Below, in pieces: positions 24,590 through 32,219 of a stretch of DNA of 64,000 bases (position 1 is the stretch's first letter; every line of letters begins with the position of its first letter). Source of the DNA: Amycolatopsis sp. WQ 127309 (GTDB lineage: Bacteria; Actinomycetota; Actinomycetes; Mycobacteriales; Pseudonocardiaceae); NCBI RefSeq assembly GCF_023023025.1, contig NZ_CP095481.1, forward strand, positions 3,968,001 to 4,032,000, in the 5' to 3' direction. Made by a program: the position numbers and the translations under genes. The notes under the pieces are model-generated. The model searched no databases. It was given only the letters and a program-made list of their open reading frames with translations, and had not been told where the DNA came from.

Positions 24590-25489
24590 TCACTCGACAT
24601 CATCCAATGATGCTTCGGTGAAACCGCTACAGGGTTCTAGGCACTTCATGCACTGAAGAACCTTCCCCTTGGGATTCCGACCCAGCTTTTCTATAAGGAG
24701 GTCAGTTGCGATCTCGACTGCTTCAAGACGTGCGAGCGGATCCCTGGGACGTGGCGTGATCGTCACCTCTCTTAGTGTGGGTTCAGATAGAACCGGTTGC
24801 GCGTAAGTGGCCACGGCACTGCCTGGTTCGTGCAGGCATTCAGTGCTTCCGCAAGCAGTACATTTGTTCTCGGCGTTTTTTGCGGCTATAACTGTATAGG
24901 TTCTGCCGAGTAAATGCTCGCATTCGTCAATGTCCTCATGGCATATGGAGCATAGAACGTCGTGACTCATTCCAACCGAGAAGCCGAAGCGGCGATGTGC
25001 AAGGCTCACTGTGCATTTATCCCAATATGCGCCTTCCTCGTCAGCCTCAAGTTGGCACCCGAACATTCCGCCGACATACGCCCCAATCTCATGAAGCAGA
25101 TCATGTGCGACGCGACAGAGGGAATCATCTTCGAGGAGATTGACTGCATTAACGGACACTTCTAAGGCTTGTCGTGCGAGTTGTTCCGCCAAATCTCGAT
25201 CGCTATCCTCGACAGAGACTGTATCTCGAAAACGCTGGTAGCTAGTTTGCAGTCGATCTGTTCTTGTTTGAATATCGCCGCCTGACGAGGCGAATTCAAT
25301 GTACCTGGAGGGAAGACTAAGAAGGCCCCGAGGTGCACGCGTGGTGATCACTCGAAGCGACTGTCCGTAGAGTCTTCGGGCCCTTTTGAGTGCGAGACTC
25401 CCCTCTTGGGCTAGAAACAAACGCCTTAGCTCGCCACCGGCGGGTGGGAATGGCACGCCGGTGGTTAGTATTCTTGCAGAGAATCTCAT
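24590..25489 (-). CDS. Cysteine-rich protein with zinc-binding motifs
   Basis: A 299-residue soluble protein. The C-terminal part has several Cys/His groups: LCSICHEDIDECEH, KCTACGSTECLH and QCMKCLEPC, which look like zinc knuckles. The N-terminal part is helical and Arg-rich (LKRARRLYGQSLRVITTRAPRGLL). I do not recognise the family. The ATG at 25489 overlaps the upstream stop (ATGA), so it forms a two-gene operon with the protein encoded at 25486-26070. Base composition is lower in GC than the core genome, in line with acquisition. Confidence 0.7.
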   Translation of the reverse strand: MRFSARILTTGVPFPPAGGELRRLFLAQEGSLALKRARRLYGQSLRVITTRAPRGLLSLPSRYIEFASSGGDIQTRTDRLQTSYQRFRDTVSVEDSDRDLAEQLARQALEVSVNAVNLLEDDSLCRVAHDLLHEIGAYVGGMFGCQLEADEEGAYWDKCTVSLAHRRFGFSVGMSHDVLCSICHEDIDECEHLLGRTYTVIAAKNAENKCTACGSTECLHEPGSAVATYAQPVLSEPTLREVTITPRPRDPLARLEAVEIATDLLIEKLGRNPKGKVLQCMKCLEPCSGFTEASLDDVE

Positions 25490-26070
25490 GCTGTTTCCCC
25501 TTGATCGTCAATCACCTGGTTTGACCCAACCGACTGGCCTGGTTTGCCCAGTGCTTGCGCGAGAATATTAGCAACGGTATCATCACCTTCGGTGAAATAT
25601 CCGACTGGTATTTCTAGTGTGACGCCACTTGCTTCTCGGGTTGTCTCGGTTACTTTCAGTTCGGCGATTGAGATCCGAACTCTGTCCTTGCTGCGGTTTA
25701 GGGGAAAGCCCGCCAATACTGATACTATGCGCACGCGCGTGGCAATCACGGTCATCTTGAGGTAGTCGGTAGAAAGGTTGCCAACTACGCCAAGTAGGAT
25801 TTGAGCGATTACTTCACCTGCGCTGTATTCGCTCAGGTACCGGTTTTTGTCTTTATCTGTCGCCATTGAGAGGTTGACGCCCTCTGCGCGGACAGACTTG
25901 ACAAACCCTGCGTCTTGGTCGAGATATAGGGCTACGTTATTAGCTTCCACTTTCGTTGGCAACAAGAGAATGTTGTCGCTCATCAGTCGTGAATGCGGAA
26001 TTAAGCTGATCACGCTGTCGGGCACTTGCCACTGCTTGACGTTTACGTCAAGCTTCGGATCTCTCGTCAT
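25486..26070 (-). CDS. Hypothetical protein, partner of Cys-rich protein
   Basis: A 194-residue soluble protein from ATG 26070 with GGGG about 6 nt upstream. The sequence looks like a mostly beta protein (NILLLPTKVEANNVALYLDQDAGFV, then ISIAELKVTETTREASGVTLEIPVGYF). No motif of known function is recognised. It is translationally coupled to the downstream Cys-rich protein gene. A longer frame to 26112 has a poorer start. Confidence 0.65.
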   Translation of the reverse strand: MTRDPKLDVNVKQWQVPDSVISLIPHSRLMSDNILLLPTKVEANNVALYLDQDAGFVKSVRAEGVNLSMATDKDKNRYLSEYSAGEVIAQILLGVVGNLSTDYLKMTVIATRVRIVSVLAGFPLNRSKDRVRISIAELKVTETTREASGVTLEIPVGYFTEGDDTVANILAQALGKPGQSVGSNQVIDDQGETA

Positions 26071-26112
26071 GGTCCCCGCCTTCGCTCGCTCTGATCTTCC
26101 CGTGCATGACAC

Positions 26113-26417
26113 CTTGTCGTGCTCGTAACTCAGCTGCGCTCGATTATCACGTGGCGCGGCTGATCGGTCGGTATTGTATGGCGAGCTGCTTCAACTACTC
26201 ACACGGCAGGCACGTGGGCCTGGTGACAGGCGCCAGAGTGCTACCAACGCAACAAGCGCCGAGGCTACTGCAACATTAGCCCTATCAGAAAACTACCCAT
26301 GTAATTTCCTTGCGTCTAAGTTGGTGCTGCCTACCAGGAAGGCTGCCATCCGCGAGTGATGGTCCCTGGTAGATAGCTAGGTTACCTGGCGGGTGCTCAT
26401 ATGAGAGACCTTAAAGC
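26113..26417. other. Gene-free interval
   Basis: I see no gene. A GATAAT box on the minus strand at about 26145-26150 could be the -10 element of the two-gene operon ending at 25 kb, but no good -35 box precedes it. The remainder, toward the ImmA-type gene end, shows nothing recognisable. Confidence 0.4.
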
Positions 26418-26945
26418 TTAGCCGCTAAAGATACCCAGGTTGATCAACCTGAAGCGTATGGCTTCGGTGCTCACATCAAACTCTTTTGCAAGACTTAGGG
26501 TCAATTGGTCGCGATCAACAACGCCGAGCAGTTGTTCGCGGTCTGCTGACGCTTGGACCCAGTTCTTAGGCATGAGTAGGCCGGCTGCGAAGGAGTTTGC
26601 CTCAATCTCCTCGATGTCAGTCGCGGCGCTGGAGAGGTCATCCCGCTTGTTAATCCTGATCGTGTGATCCACAATCAGCGGGCGACCGTCGTGTAACTGC
26701 CAATGCCCAAGTTCATGCGCGATTGAAAACCGTTGCCTTCGGCGAGTTTGACGACTGTTGACTCCAATGATCGTCCTCCTTCCGTCTCTTACAAGGAAGG
26801 CTGACTCGGAGCCGCTGGAGGGTGCACGCACGACTTGGATTCCCAGCCAGGCGGCAATCTCCTCTACGGGAACGGGGGGTGATGTCGTTCCATATTGCTC
26901 AAGAAACCGCTCAGCTTCTACAACTGCACGCGGGCGCCTATACAT
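26418..26945 (-). CDS. ImmA/IrrE family metallo-endopeptidase
   Basis: A 175-residue protein. The zinc protease motif HELGH is in QRFSIAHELGHWQLH (about residue 75), and the third ligand region is EIEANSFAAGLLMP. The N-terminus (RRPRAVVEAERFLEQYGTTSPPVPVEEIAAWLGIQV) is the usual family start. In elements such as ICEBs1 the ImmA protease cleaves the partner XRE repressor and so induces the element. Here the XRE gene lies 5 bp upstream in the same operon, which supports that role. Confidence 0.9.
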   Translation of the reverse strand: MYRRPRAVVEAERFLEQYGTTSPPVPVEEIAAWLGIQVVRAPSSGSESAFLVRDGRRTIIGVNSRQTRRRQRFSIAHELGHWQLHDGRPLIVDHTIRINKRDDLSSAATDIEEIEANSFAAGLLMPKNWVQASADREQLLGVVDRDQLTLSLAKEFDVSTEAIRFRLINLGIFSG

Positions 26946-26950
26946 CTCTG

Positions 26951-27286
26951 TTATGCACTTCCAGCGCGTCGGACGACCGCGCTAAGGAAGTCCGCGGTCG
27001 TGGCGGGTTGCTTGTCGATGTCAGCGATCGCGACAAGGCTGTTCTGGTCGAAGTCAGGCGTATAAACAAGGTGGTCGATTGGCACCCTTAAGACGGTTGC
27101 CGCCTGTACAAGCCCGTGAAGTTGGAGACGCTGACGCCCTGCTTCGATATTGGCGACTGACGATCTCGTGAGCCCGAGCGCCTTCGCGAGATCGGTTTGC
27201 GTAACCTTTGCGCGGGTTCGGATCTCTTTAATCTTGTTGCCCACGACGGAGTAAAACTCGTTCGTCTGGGCTTCTGACCATTCCAT
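26951..27286 (-). CDS. XRE-family repressor paired with ImmA
   Basis: A 111-residue protein from ATG 27286 with GGGAGG upstream. The HTH spans about residues 15-70 (VGNKIKEIRTRAKVTQTDLAKALGLTRSSVANIEAGRQRLQLHGL). The C-terminal tail would be the ImmA cleavage region. Likely the master repressor of the mobile element or of the divergent genes at 27477. Inverted repeats in the intergenic region are probable operators. Confidence 0.9.
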   Translation of the reverse strand: MEWSEAQTNEFYSVVGNKIKEIRTRAKVTQTDLAKALGLTRSSVANIEAGRQRLQLHGLVQAATVLRVPIDHLVYTPDFDQNSLVAIADIDKQPATTADFLSAVVRRAGSA

Positions 27287-27322
27287 GCCTTGCCTCCCTT
27301 CTTGTGTAGCACATACTGGCAT

Positions 27323-27337
27323 GTTTGTCCTGCAAAC
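27323..27337. promoter_or_regulatory. Candidate XRE operator 1
   Basis: GTTTG-TCCTG-CAAAC: 5-bp arms, 5-bp spacer, about 37 bp upstream of the XRE start codon. It is in the position for autorepression. Confidence 0.45.
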
Positions 27338-27421
27338 TCTAGGTCTGGCGGAGTGGCGCGCCGTACTGGCTTGCGCGGACAGTGTGACCCGAGGTAGGTT
27401 GATCGCCAACGGGCAGATGCC

Positions 27422-27436
27422 CAGACAGTTTGTCTG
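27422..27436. promoter_or_regulatory. Candidate XRE operator 2
   Basis: CAGACA-GTT-TGTCTG: a 6-bp-arm palindrome about 40 bp upstream of the TTG start of the DUF2188 gene. It could couple the divergent pair to the XRE repressor. Confidence 0.45.
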
Positions 27437-27476
27437 AGTCAACATGCGTGGCTTGGACCTGCATAAGGAGTGTAGC

Positions 27477-27725
27477 TTGACGGGCGAGAACGATCGGGAC
27501 GTTGTCCCGAACAAGCAGCGCGGGGGCTGGGACGTGAAGGCGCCAGGTGCCTCGCGAGCGAGCAGCCACCACGGTACCCAGGCTGACGCGATCGACCGCG
27601 GCCGACAGGTCGTCCACAACGCTGGAGGTGGCGAGCTCCGCATCCACGGCGCCAACGGGAAGATCCGGGACTCCGACACGATCGCGCCGGGCAACGACCC
27701 GAACCCGCCGAAAGACCGCAAGTAG
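27477..27725 (+). CDS. DUF2188 family small protein
   Basis: An 82-residue basic protein. The family signature is clear: DRDVVPN, GGWDVKAPGASRASSHHGTQ, AIDRGRQVVHNAGGGELRIHG, GKIRDSDTIAPGNDP. The TTG at 27477 is chosen as start, since AAGGAG (27465-27470) is 6 nt upstream; the ATG at 27444 has no such site. DUF2188 proteins are small, two-repeat proteins of unknown function often found on phages and islands. The Cas2-like gene follows 29 bp downstream. Confidence 0.85.
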   Translation: MTGENDRDVVPNKQRGGWDVKAPGASRASSHHGTQADAIDRGRQVVHNAGGGELRIHGANGKIRDSDTIAPGNDPNPPKDRK

Positions 27726-27754
27726 TCGCGGTCTCGGCAGACTGGAGAACTCAA

Positions 27755-28027
27755 GTGAATACGCTGTTGGTGGCCTATGACCTGAATCGCCCGGGCCAGA
27801 ACTACGAGGAGCTGATCAAGTTTCTCAAGGCTGAAGGCACCTGGTGGCACTGCCTGGACTCCACGTGGATGGTCAGGACTTCCAAGTCCACAGCTCAGTT
27901 GCGGGATGAGATCAAGCGTCTCGTAGATGCGAACGACGAGGTGCTCGTTATGAACGTGACGGGTGACGGGTGGGCAAGTTTCGGACTGTCCGCTGAAGCT
28001 ACCGACTGGCTTCAGAAGAACCTGTAG
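27755..28027 (+). CDS. Cas2/SinR-like ferredoxin-fold small protein
   Basis: A 90-residue protein from GTG 27755 (GGAG upstream). The start MNTLLVAYDLNRPGQNYEELIKFLKAEGTWWHCLDSTWMV has the beta1-YDL pattern of the Cas2/VapD fold, where Asp after the first strand is the metal ligand in Cas2 nucleases; the rest (LRDEIKRLVDANDEVLVMNVTGDGW) fits the second beta-alpha-beta unit. There is no CRISPR array or cas1 nearby. Annotated relatives are called SinR family proteins. A nuclease or toxin-like role is possible; it is co-directional with DUF2188 and ended by a terminator. Confidence 0.8.
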   Translation: MNTLLVAYDLNRPGQNYEELIKFLKAEGTWWHCLDSTWMVRTSKSTAQLRDEIKRLVDANDEVLVMNVTGDGWASFGLSAEATDWLQKNL

Positions 28028-28042
28028 GGGCCTGAAAGGGTA

Positions 28043-28077
28043 AAGCACCGCGCCGTTGCTGCCGGCGCGGTGCTTGT
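28043..28077 (+). terminator. Terminator of the DUF2188/Cas2-like operon
   Basis: AAGCACCGCGCCG (28043-28055) pairs with CGGCGCGGTGCTT (28063-28075), 7-nt loop, then a weak T-rich run (TTGTCTC). Confidence 0.75.
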
Positions 28078-28129
28078 CTCTGTAAGACTAGTGAGACTAG
28101 GAAGTGGCCGATACGGCCGATCGTATGGT

Positions 28130-28453
28130 TCAGTCCAACGTGTCCGAGTCCCTGGTGTGAAGTGCGAGCTTCCGCACTCCGCGCCTCCGTAGTGCTCGCT
28201 TGATCGTGTTGACGTGCACGTCGTAGCGCCTCGCAAGCTCCTTGGCTGTCTCACCAGACCTGTAGGCGGCGACGACCTCGCCGACTTGGTTGTCGGTCAA
28301 GGCGGTGCGGACGTAGCCAGGTGAGGCTGTCCTGCCCTCGATCGTCGTGACCTTCTCGTGACCGTCTTCGGCGGGTTCCATGACCCGCCGCAAGACGCTG
28401 ACCAGCGGTCCCAGGAGGTCAGGGCGGTTCGAATAACGCCGGAGAAGCTCCAC
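28130..28453 (-). CDS. Small HTH (resolvase-type) DNA-binding protein
   Basis: A 107-residue protein with a GTG start at 28453. The C-terminal 50 residues (ALTDNQVGEVVAAYRSGETAKELARRYDVHVNTIKRALRRRGV) form an HTH like the DNA-binding end of Hin-type serine recombinases. The N-terminal part contains no catalytic Ser motif, so it is either a free-standing DNA-binding protein or a remnant of an element. Such ~100-residue proteins are common on actinomycete islands. It marks the right side of the accessory region. Confidence 0.75.
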   Translation of the reverse strand: MELLRRYSNRPDLLGPLVSVLRRVMEPAEDGHEKVTTIEGRTASPGYVRTALTDNQVGEVVAAYRSGETAKELARRYDVHVNTIKRALRRRGVRKLALHTRDSDTLD

Positions 28454-28514
28454 CTTCGAGAAGGCTCTCGCTCCTTCGGAGCTTGGGCCTTCTCTTCGGT
28501 TTCGTCCATTGTCT

Positions 28515-28560
28515 CTGGGGGTCGGACCCCCAGACCCCCGCCAAGGGGCTCCGCCCCTTG
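28515..28560. repeat. Double-hairpin intergenic repeat (copy B)
   Basis: CTGGGGGTCGGACCCCCAG (28515-28533), connector, then CAAGGGG (28542-28548) / CCCCTTG (28554-28560). It matches copy A at 4709-4758 in order, orientation and spacer. As with copy A, a G+T-rich stretch follows on its right. Confidence 0.65.
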
Positions 28561-29281
28561 CCCCTGCCGCCGCGGCTCAGTCGGGTGTGTTGGTGCGCTG
28601 TCTGGTGGTCTCGGGAGTCTTGGACGTTCCGTCTGGCTGTGCTGGGCGTCTTGGATCTCCCGTCTGGTTTCGCTGGGTGTCTTGGTGCTCCCGTCTGGTC
28701 TCGCTGGGAGTCTTGGTGCTCCCGTCTGGCTTCGCTGGGAGGTCTGGGACATCTGTTTAGCTGCTGGGATTCTTGGAACGCCCGTTGGCAGTCGATAGAT
28801 GAATACCCGCAGGTCGAGGCTGATCTGGTTGGCCGGCTAGGCCGACGCCTCGGCTTCGTAGTCGTCTCGAACATGTCGTCGGTTCGGCCGCGTTGGCGGT
28901 CTTGGGGCACCCGTCGGCTGCGGTAGGGGTCTTGGAGCGTCGGCCTGGCCTCGCTGGGTTTGCGGGTGTCCCGGCCGGTTGTGTTGGGCGGCCGGTCTTG
29001 TCTCGTCGACTTGGCTGCTCGTTGTGCTTTCTGGCGTGCTGGGCGTGTGGTGGTTGCGCTGGGTGTGTGGGTGTTTGCGGCTGGTTCTGGTGGGGGTGTG
29101 GGGGGCCGTTCTTGTGGGTGTACCGGGGCTCAGGTTGTCGTGTTGGAGCGTTCACTGTGGGTGCTGTGGGGGACCTCCTTGTGGGTGATTTCACTCGGGG
29201 TGTCATGCTGTGGGTCGACGAATGGTCGTGGGTTCCGGTCGAGTCTCGGCCGGGGATGCCCGTGCCGGAAGTAGGTGCCAG
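28561..29281. other. Non-coding G+T-rich stretch at the island edge
   Basis: Apart from the 31-bp array, I see no gene. The + strand is visibly rich in G and T and poor in A and C (runs such as gtgtggtggttgcgctgggtg). Frames across it give low-complexity repeats of Arg/Pro/Gln, unlike proteins. Ordinary composition returns near 29290. Confidence 0.6.
28617..28740. repeat. Four tandem 31-bp repeats
   Basis: Units begin at 28617, 28648, 28679 and 28710, each starting GTCTTGG and ending GCTGGG plus one base, with the shared core CCGTCTGG. Units 3 and 4 differ at one position only; unit 1 is most divergent. Degenerate copies follow to about 28800, and related fragments at 28905-28960. There are no spacers between units, so this is a VNTR-like array and not a CRISPR. 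Confidence 0.85.
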
Positions 29282-29500
29282 ATGACCTGGGCCCGATCCA
29301 ATGGCAGCTCCACCGCCAACGACGAAGACAGCCGGATGGGTGTTATCCGGGCTGAAGAAGCCGAACGGCTTGCCGAGCAGAACGACAAAGCCGTCATCAC
29401 CGTTGCCGGGCACTCCTCGGACGTCACCGAGTGTGCCGAACTGCTCGCCATGTTGGGGCTTGATGCCTCTTCCGGGCGGCGTCGATTCGTCCGCGCCTCA
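29282..29500 (+). CDS. Small hypothetical protein
   Basis: About 73 residues from ATG 29282 (AGGTG upstream) to a stop just before 29504. The second half VIRAEEAERLAEQNDKAVITVAGHSSDVTECAELLAMLGLD has normal protein composition and codon use for this genome, unlike the upstream region. No family recognised. It is convergent with the diguanylate cyclase gene, whose end is 8 bp away. Confidence 0.55.
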
Positions 29501-29510
29501 TAATTTCCCG

Positions 29511-30809
29511 CTAGACCAGGTCCGCTACGTGGACCACCTTGTTCCTGCCCGTGGCTTTCGCGTGGTAGAGAGCGGTGTCCGCGGCGTCCAGTAGTCGTTG
29601 TAACGCCGTTCCCGCTGTGGGGTACGCGGCTATGCCTATCGATACCGACAGGCCCGTGACCCGCAGCTTGCCCACCGGGACTGTCAGTGCGCTGATCGCG
29701 CGGCGGATTCGCTCGGCCACCGCGCTGATGTCCGGGTGGGCTATCCCGGGCAGCAGCACGACGAACTCCTCGCCGCCGAAGCGGCCCACCGCGTCGCCGC
29801 GGCCGCGGACCGCCGCGATGATCGCCTCGGCCACCGCTTTGAGCACCGCGTCACCGGCCAGGTGGCCGTATGTGTCGTTGACCTGCTTGAAATGGTCCAG
29901 GTCCAGCATCAACAGCCCGAACGTGCCACGCTGGCGGGCCGCGCCGGCCAGCGTGCGCTCGGCCTGGGCGTGCCAGCCGCTCGTGTTGTACAGGCCCGTC
30001 TTGTCGTCCCGGTGGGCCGCCACCTCCAGCTGTCTCACCAGGACGGTGCGGTGCAGCAACAGCAGCGGGGGCAGGACCAGGACCACCAGGCCCGGCAGCA
30101 TCGCGATCGCCACCGCGTTCAACGCGCCCAGGCACAGCGTGGCCACCTCCAGGCCGTTGTCGGCCCACGTGCCGAACAGCGCCTCCGAGGTCCGGCCGAT
30201 CTCCCGGCGCGCGGGCAGCACCAGCAGCGCGTTGACCACGAAGAACGTCGCGCCGGCTCCTGCTACCGCGAAGGTGCCCGGCCACGGGTGGCTCATCGCC
30301 GAGCGGACGTCGTCGAGGCCGGCCAGGCGGAGCACACCCTGGGCCGCGTAGCAGGACAGCAGGATGATCGCCGCGTTGCTGATCGTCCGGGAGGCCGGGA
30401 CGCGCTGCAGGCGGTACCAGCTGCGCAGCGCCAGGTGCAGGTACAAGCCGCCGACCAGCACCGCGAGCAGCAGCGGCGGCAACAGCAGCACTCCGGCGAA
30501 CGTCCAGACCGACGTCATGTTGATGTGCGGCGTGCCCGAGACGCGGCGGCGGATGCGCTCGACCCGGCGGCCCGTCTCCGACTGCAGGACGCCGAGCGCC
30601 AGCAGGACCCCGAGGATCGCCAGCGTCCGGCGATCGACTTCGATGGGCGACGGCTTCAGCGTCAGCACCACCGCCAGCACCTCGCTGACCAGGCAGTACG
30701 TGACCACGCGCGGGCCTTGCCGCCACAGCGCCCAGCGCCGTGGCGAGACGAAGACGTCACGAAAGCGTGGTACAACGCGCGATGCTCCATCGCCGTTCCG
30801 CATACTCAT
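29511..30809 (-). CDS. Membrane diguanylate cyclase (GGDEF)
   Basis: A 432-residue protein. About seven or eight membrane helices in the first 260 residues form a membrane sensor of unknown type. The GGDEF domain (about residues 268-430) has the active-site GGEEF (GRFGGEEFVVLL) and the metal-binding DLDHFKQVND. Three residues before the Asp of the inhibitory site there is Gly (RGRGD instead of RxxD), so product inhibition at the I-site may be lost. It should make c-di-GMP from two GTP. No EAL domain is present. Two ATGs at 30809 and 30803 are possible starts. Confidence 0.9.
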   Translation of the reverse strand: MSMRNGDGASRVVPRFRDVFVSPRRWALWRQGPRVVTYCLVSEVLAVVLTLKPSPIEVDRRTLAILGVLLALGVLQSETGRRVERIRRRVSGTPHINMTSVWTFAGVLLLPPLLLAVLVGGLYLHLALRSWYRLQRVPASRTISNAAIILLSCYAAQGVLRLAGLDDVRSAMSHPWPGTFAVAGAGATFFVVNALLVLPARREIGRTSEALFGTWADNGLEVATLCLGALNAVAIAMLPGLVVLVLPPLLLLHRTVLVRQLEVAAHRDDKTGLYNTSGWHAQAERTLAGAARQRGTFGLLMLDLDHFKQVNDTYGHLAGDAVLKAVAEAIIAAVRGRGDAVGRFGGEEFVVLLPGIAHPDISAVAERIRRAISALTVPVGKLRVTGLSVSIGIAAYPTAGTALQRLLDAADTALYHAKATGRNKVVHVADLV

Positions 30810-30888
30810 GGTGTCCGCCCGGTGACGCAGGCGGCACGGGTCGAGCCGGCGAAAGGAGGCGCGCCATGTGCGGTCGCGACAACTGATG

Positions 30889-32050
30889 TCATCGCTCTCC
30901 CTTCGGGTCCAGCAGTCTGACCCGGCGCCACGCTCGCGCGATCGGCACGGCCACGGCGGCCCCCGCCGCGCCGGCCACCGCGATGGTGTGCGCCGGGCTC
31001 AGCACGTCGGCCAGCACACCGGCGGCCGCCGCGCCCATCCCTTGCACGGTGATCAGGCCCGCGGAGTTCACGCCGGCGCACTGCGCGCGGTGCTCGTCCG
31101 GCACCCGCCGCATGAACGAGACCGTGCCCTGGATGTTGTAGCCGGTCGCCAGTAGCCCGGACGCGGCCAGCAGCACCACCGCCGGCACGAGCCCCGGCCG
31201 GACGACGAACACGATCAGCGGCAGCCCGGCCGCGACGCCCAGCCAGCCGAGCACGCGTACCTGCGTCGCTTCCGGGATCCACTTGCCGAAGACGAACCCG
31301 CCGAGCACGCTGCCCGCCGGGTCCGCAGCCATGATCAGCCCGACCAGCGTCGCGCCCGCGCCGATACCCGCCGCGTACGGCGCGGCCAGCGCCTCCGGGA
31401 CGATGTAGAAGCCGGCCAGCCAGTTGAGCGCGACCAGCGTCCGCAACGCCGGATCGCGCCAGATCAGCCGGCCGTCGTCGCACGCCGGACGCCAGCAGCG
31501 CGGCCGACAGCAGGAAGGTCACGGCGTCCAGGGCCAGGGCGGCCGTCGGGGCGAGGGCCGCGATCAGCAGCCCGCCGCCGGCGAACCCGGCCAGCTGGGC
31601 GCCCTGGATCGTCACGTTTCGCAGGGCCATCCCGACGAGGTAGCGCTCGCCTTCGAGGACCGAGGGCAGCAGCGCCTGCTGCGCCGCCTTGAACGGCCCG
31701 CCGAGCGCGGTCATCACCGCGACCAGCACGCACAGCACCCACAGCGGGACGCCGGGGATCGCGATGACGGCGACCAGCGCGGCCCGGGCCAGGTCGGACG
31801 CGATCATCACGTCCCGGCGCGGCCACCGGTCGCCCGCGCCGGCCAGCAGCACGCCACCGAGCAGCGACGGGACGTAGGTGAGCGCGTAGGTCAGGCCGGT
31901 CAGCGCGGCCGAGTCGGTCCGCTGGAACACCAGGACGGCGAGTGCGACGCGGGCGAGCTGGTCGCCGCAGATGGACAGCAGCTCGGCGGCCCACATCGCC
32001 CGGAACTCGGCGACGGCCAGGACCGCGCCGAAGCCCACCCGGGTCACCAT
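30889..32050 (-). pseudogene. MFS transporter, frameshifted
   Basis: From ATG 32050 one frame encodes six helices of an MFS exporter (FRAMWAAELLSICGDQLARVAL, DRWPRRDVMIASD with the loop 2-3 motif, up to LLASGVRRRPA). The second half (LIWRDPALRTLVALNWLAGF, then VLGGFVFGKWIP to LLDPKGER) continues in another frame to 30889. A one-base change near 31490 separates them. Both halves are otherwise well preserved, so the break is recent or a sequence error. The encoded exporter resembles the enterobactin/MFS_3 type of drug or siderophore exporter. It lies between a cyclase gene and an IclR gene. Confidence 0.78.
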
Positions 32051-32219
32051 CGGTGCCCCGGCTGCCACGATGCCACGCCGTCGTCCATCGCCGGTTCCCC
32101 TCGTGCCCCCACGACCGGTGTCCTCTTGCGCAACCACGGTAATCACCGAGCGGAGCGGAATCGAGGCGTTCGGTGACAGTTGCCCCGATCGCACCAGCCG
32201 GGACGCCGCCGGGTGGAGG

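Noticed and set aside
28617..28800. Possible CRISPR array
   Set aside because: Units are contiguous without spacers, and there is no cas1, effector or leader; the Cas2-like gene nearby is of the stand-alone SinR type.
28419..28910. Minus-strand open frames across the 31-bp repeats as a repeat protein
   Set aside because: Several frames are open at once because of composition; the products lack hydrophobic core patterns and a ribosome binding site.
28500..29300. Right attachment site of the tmRNA-linked island
   Set aside because: No copy of the tmRNA end (GGGTTCAATTCCC or CACCTCCACCA) was found here or elsewhere to the right.
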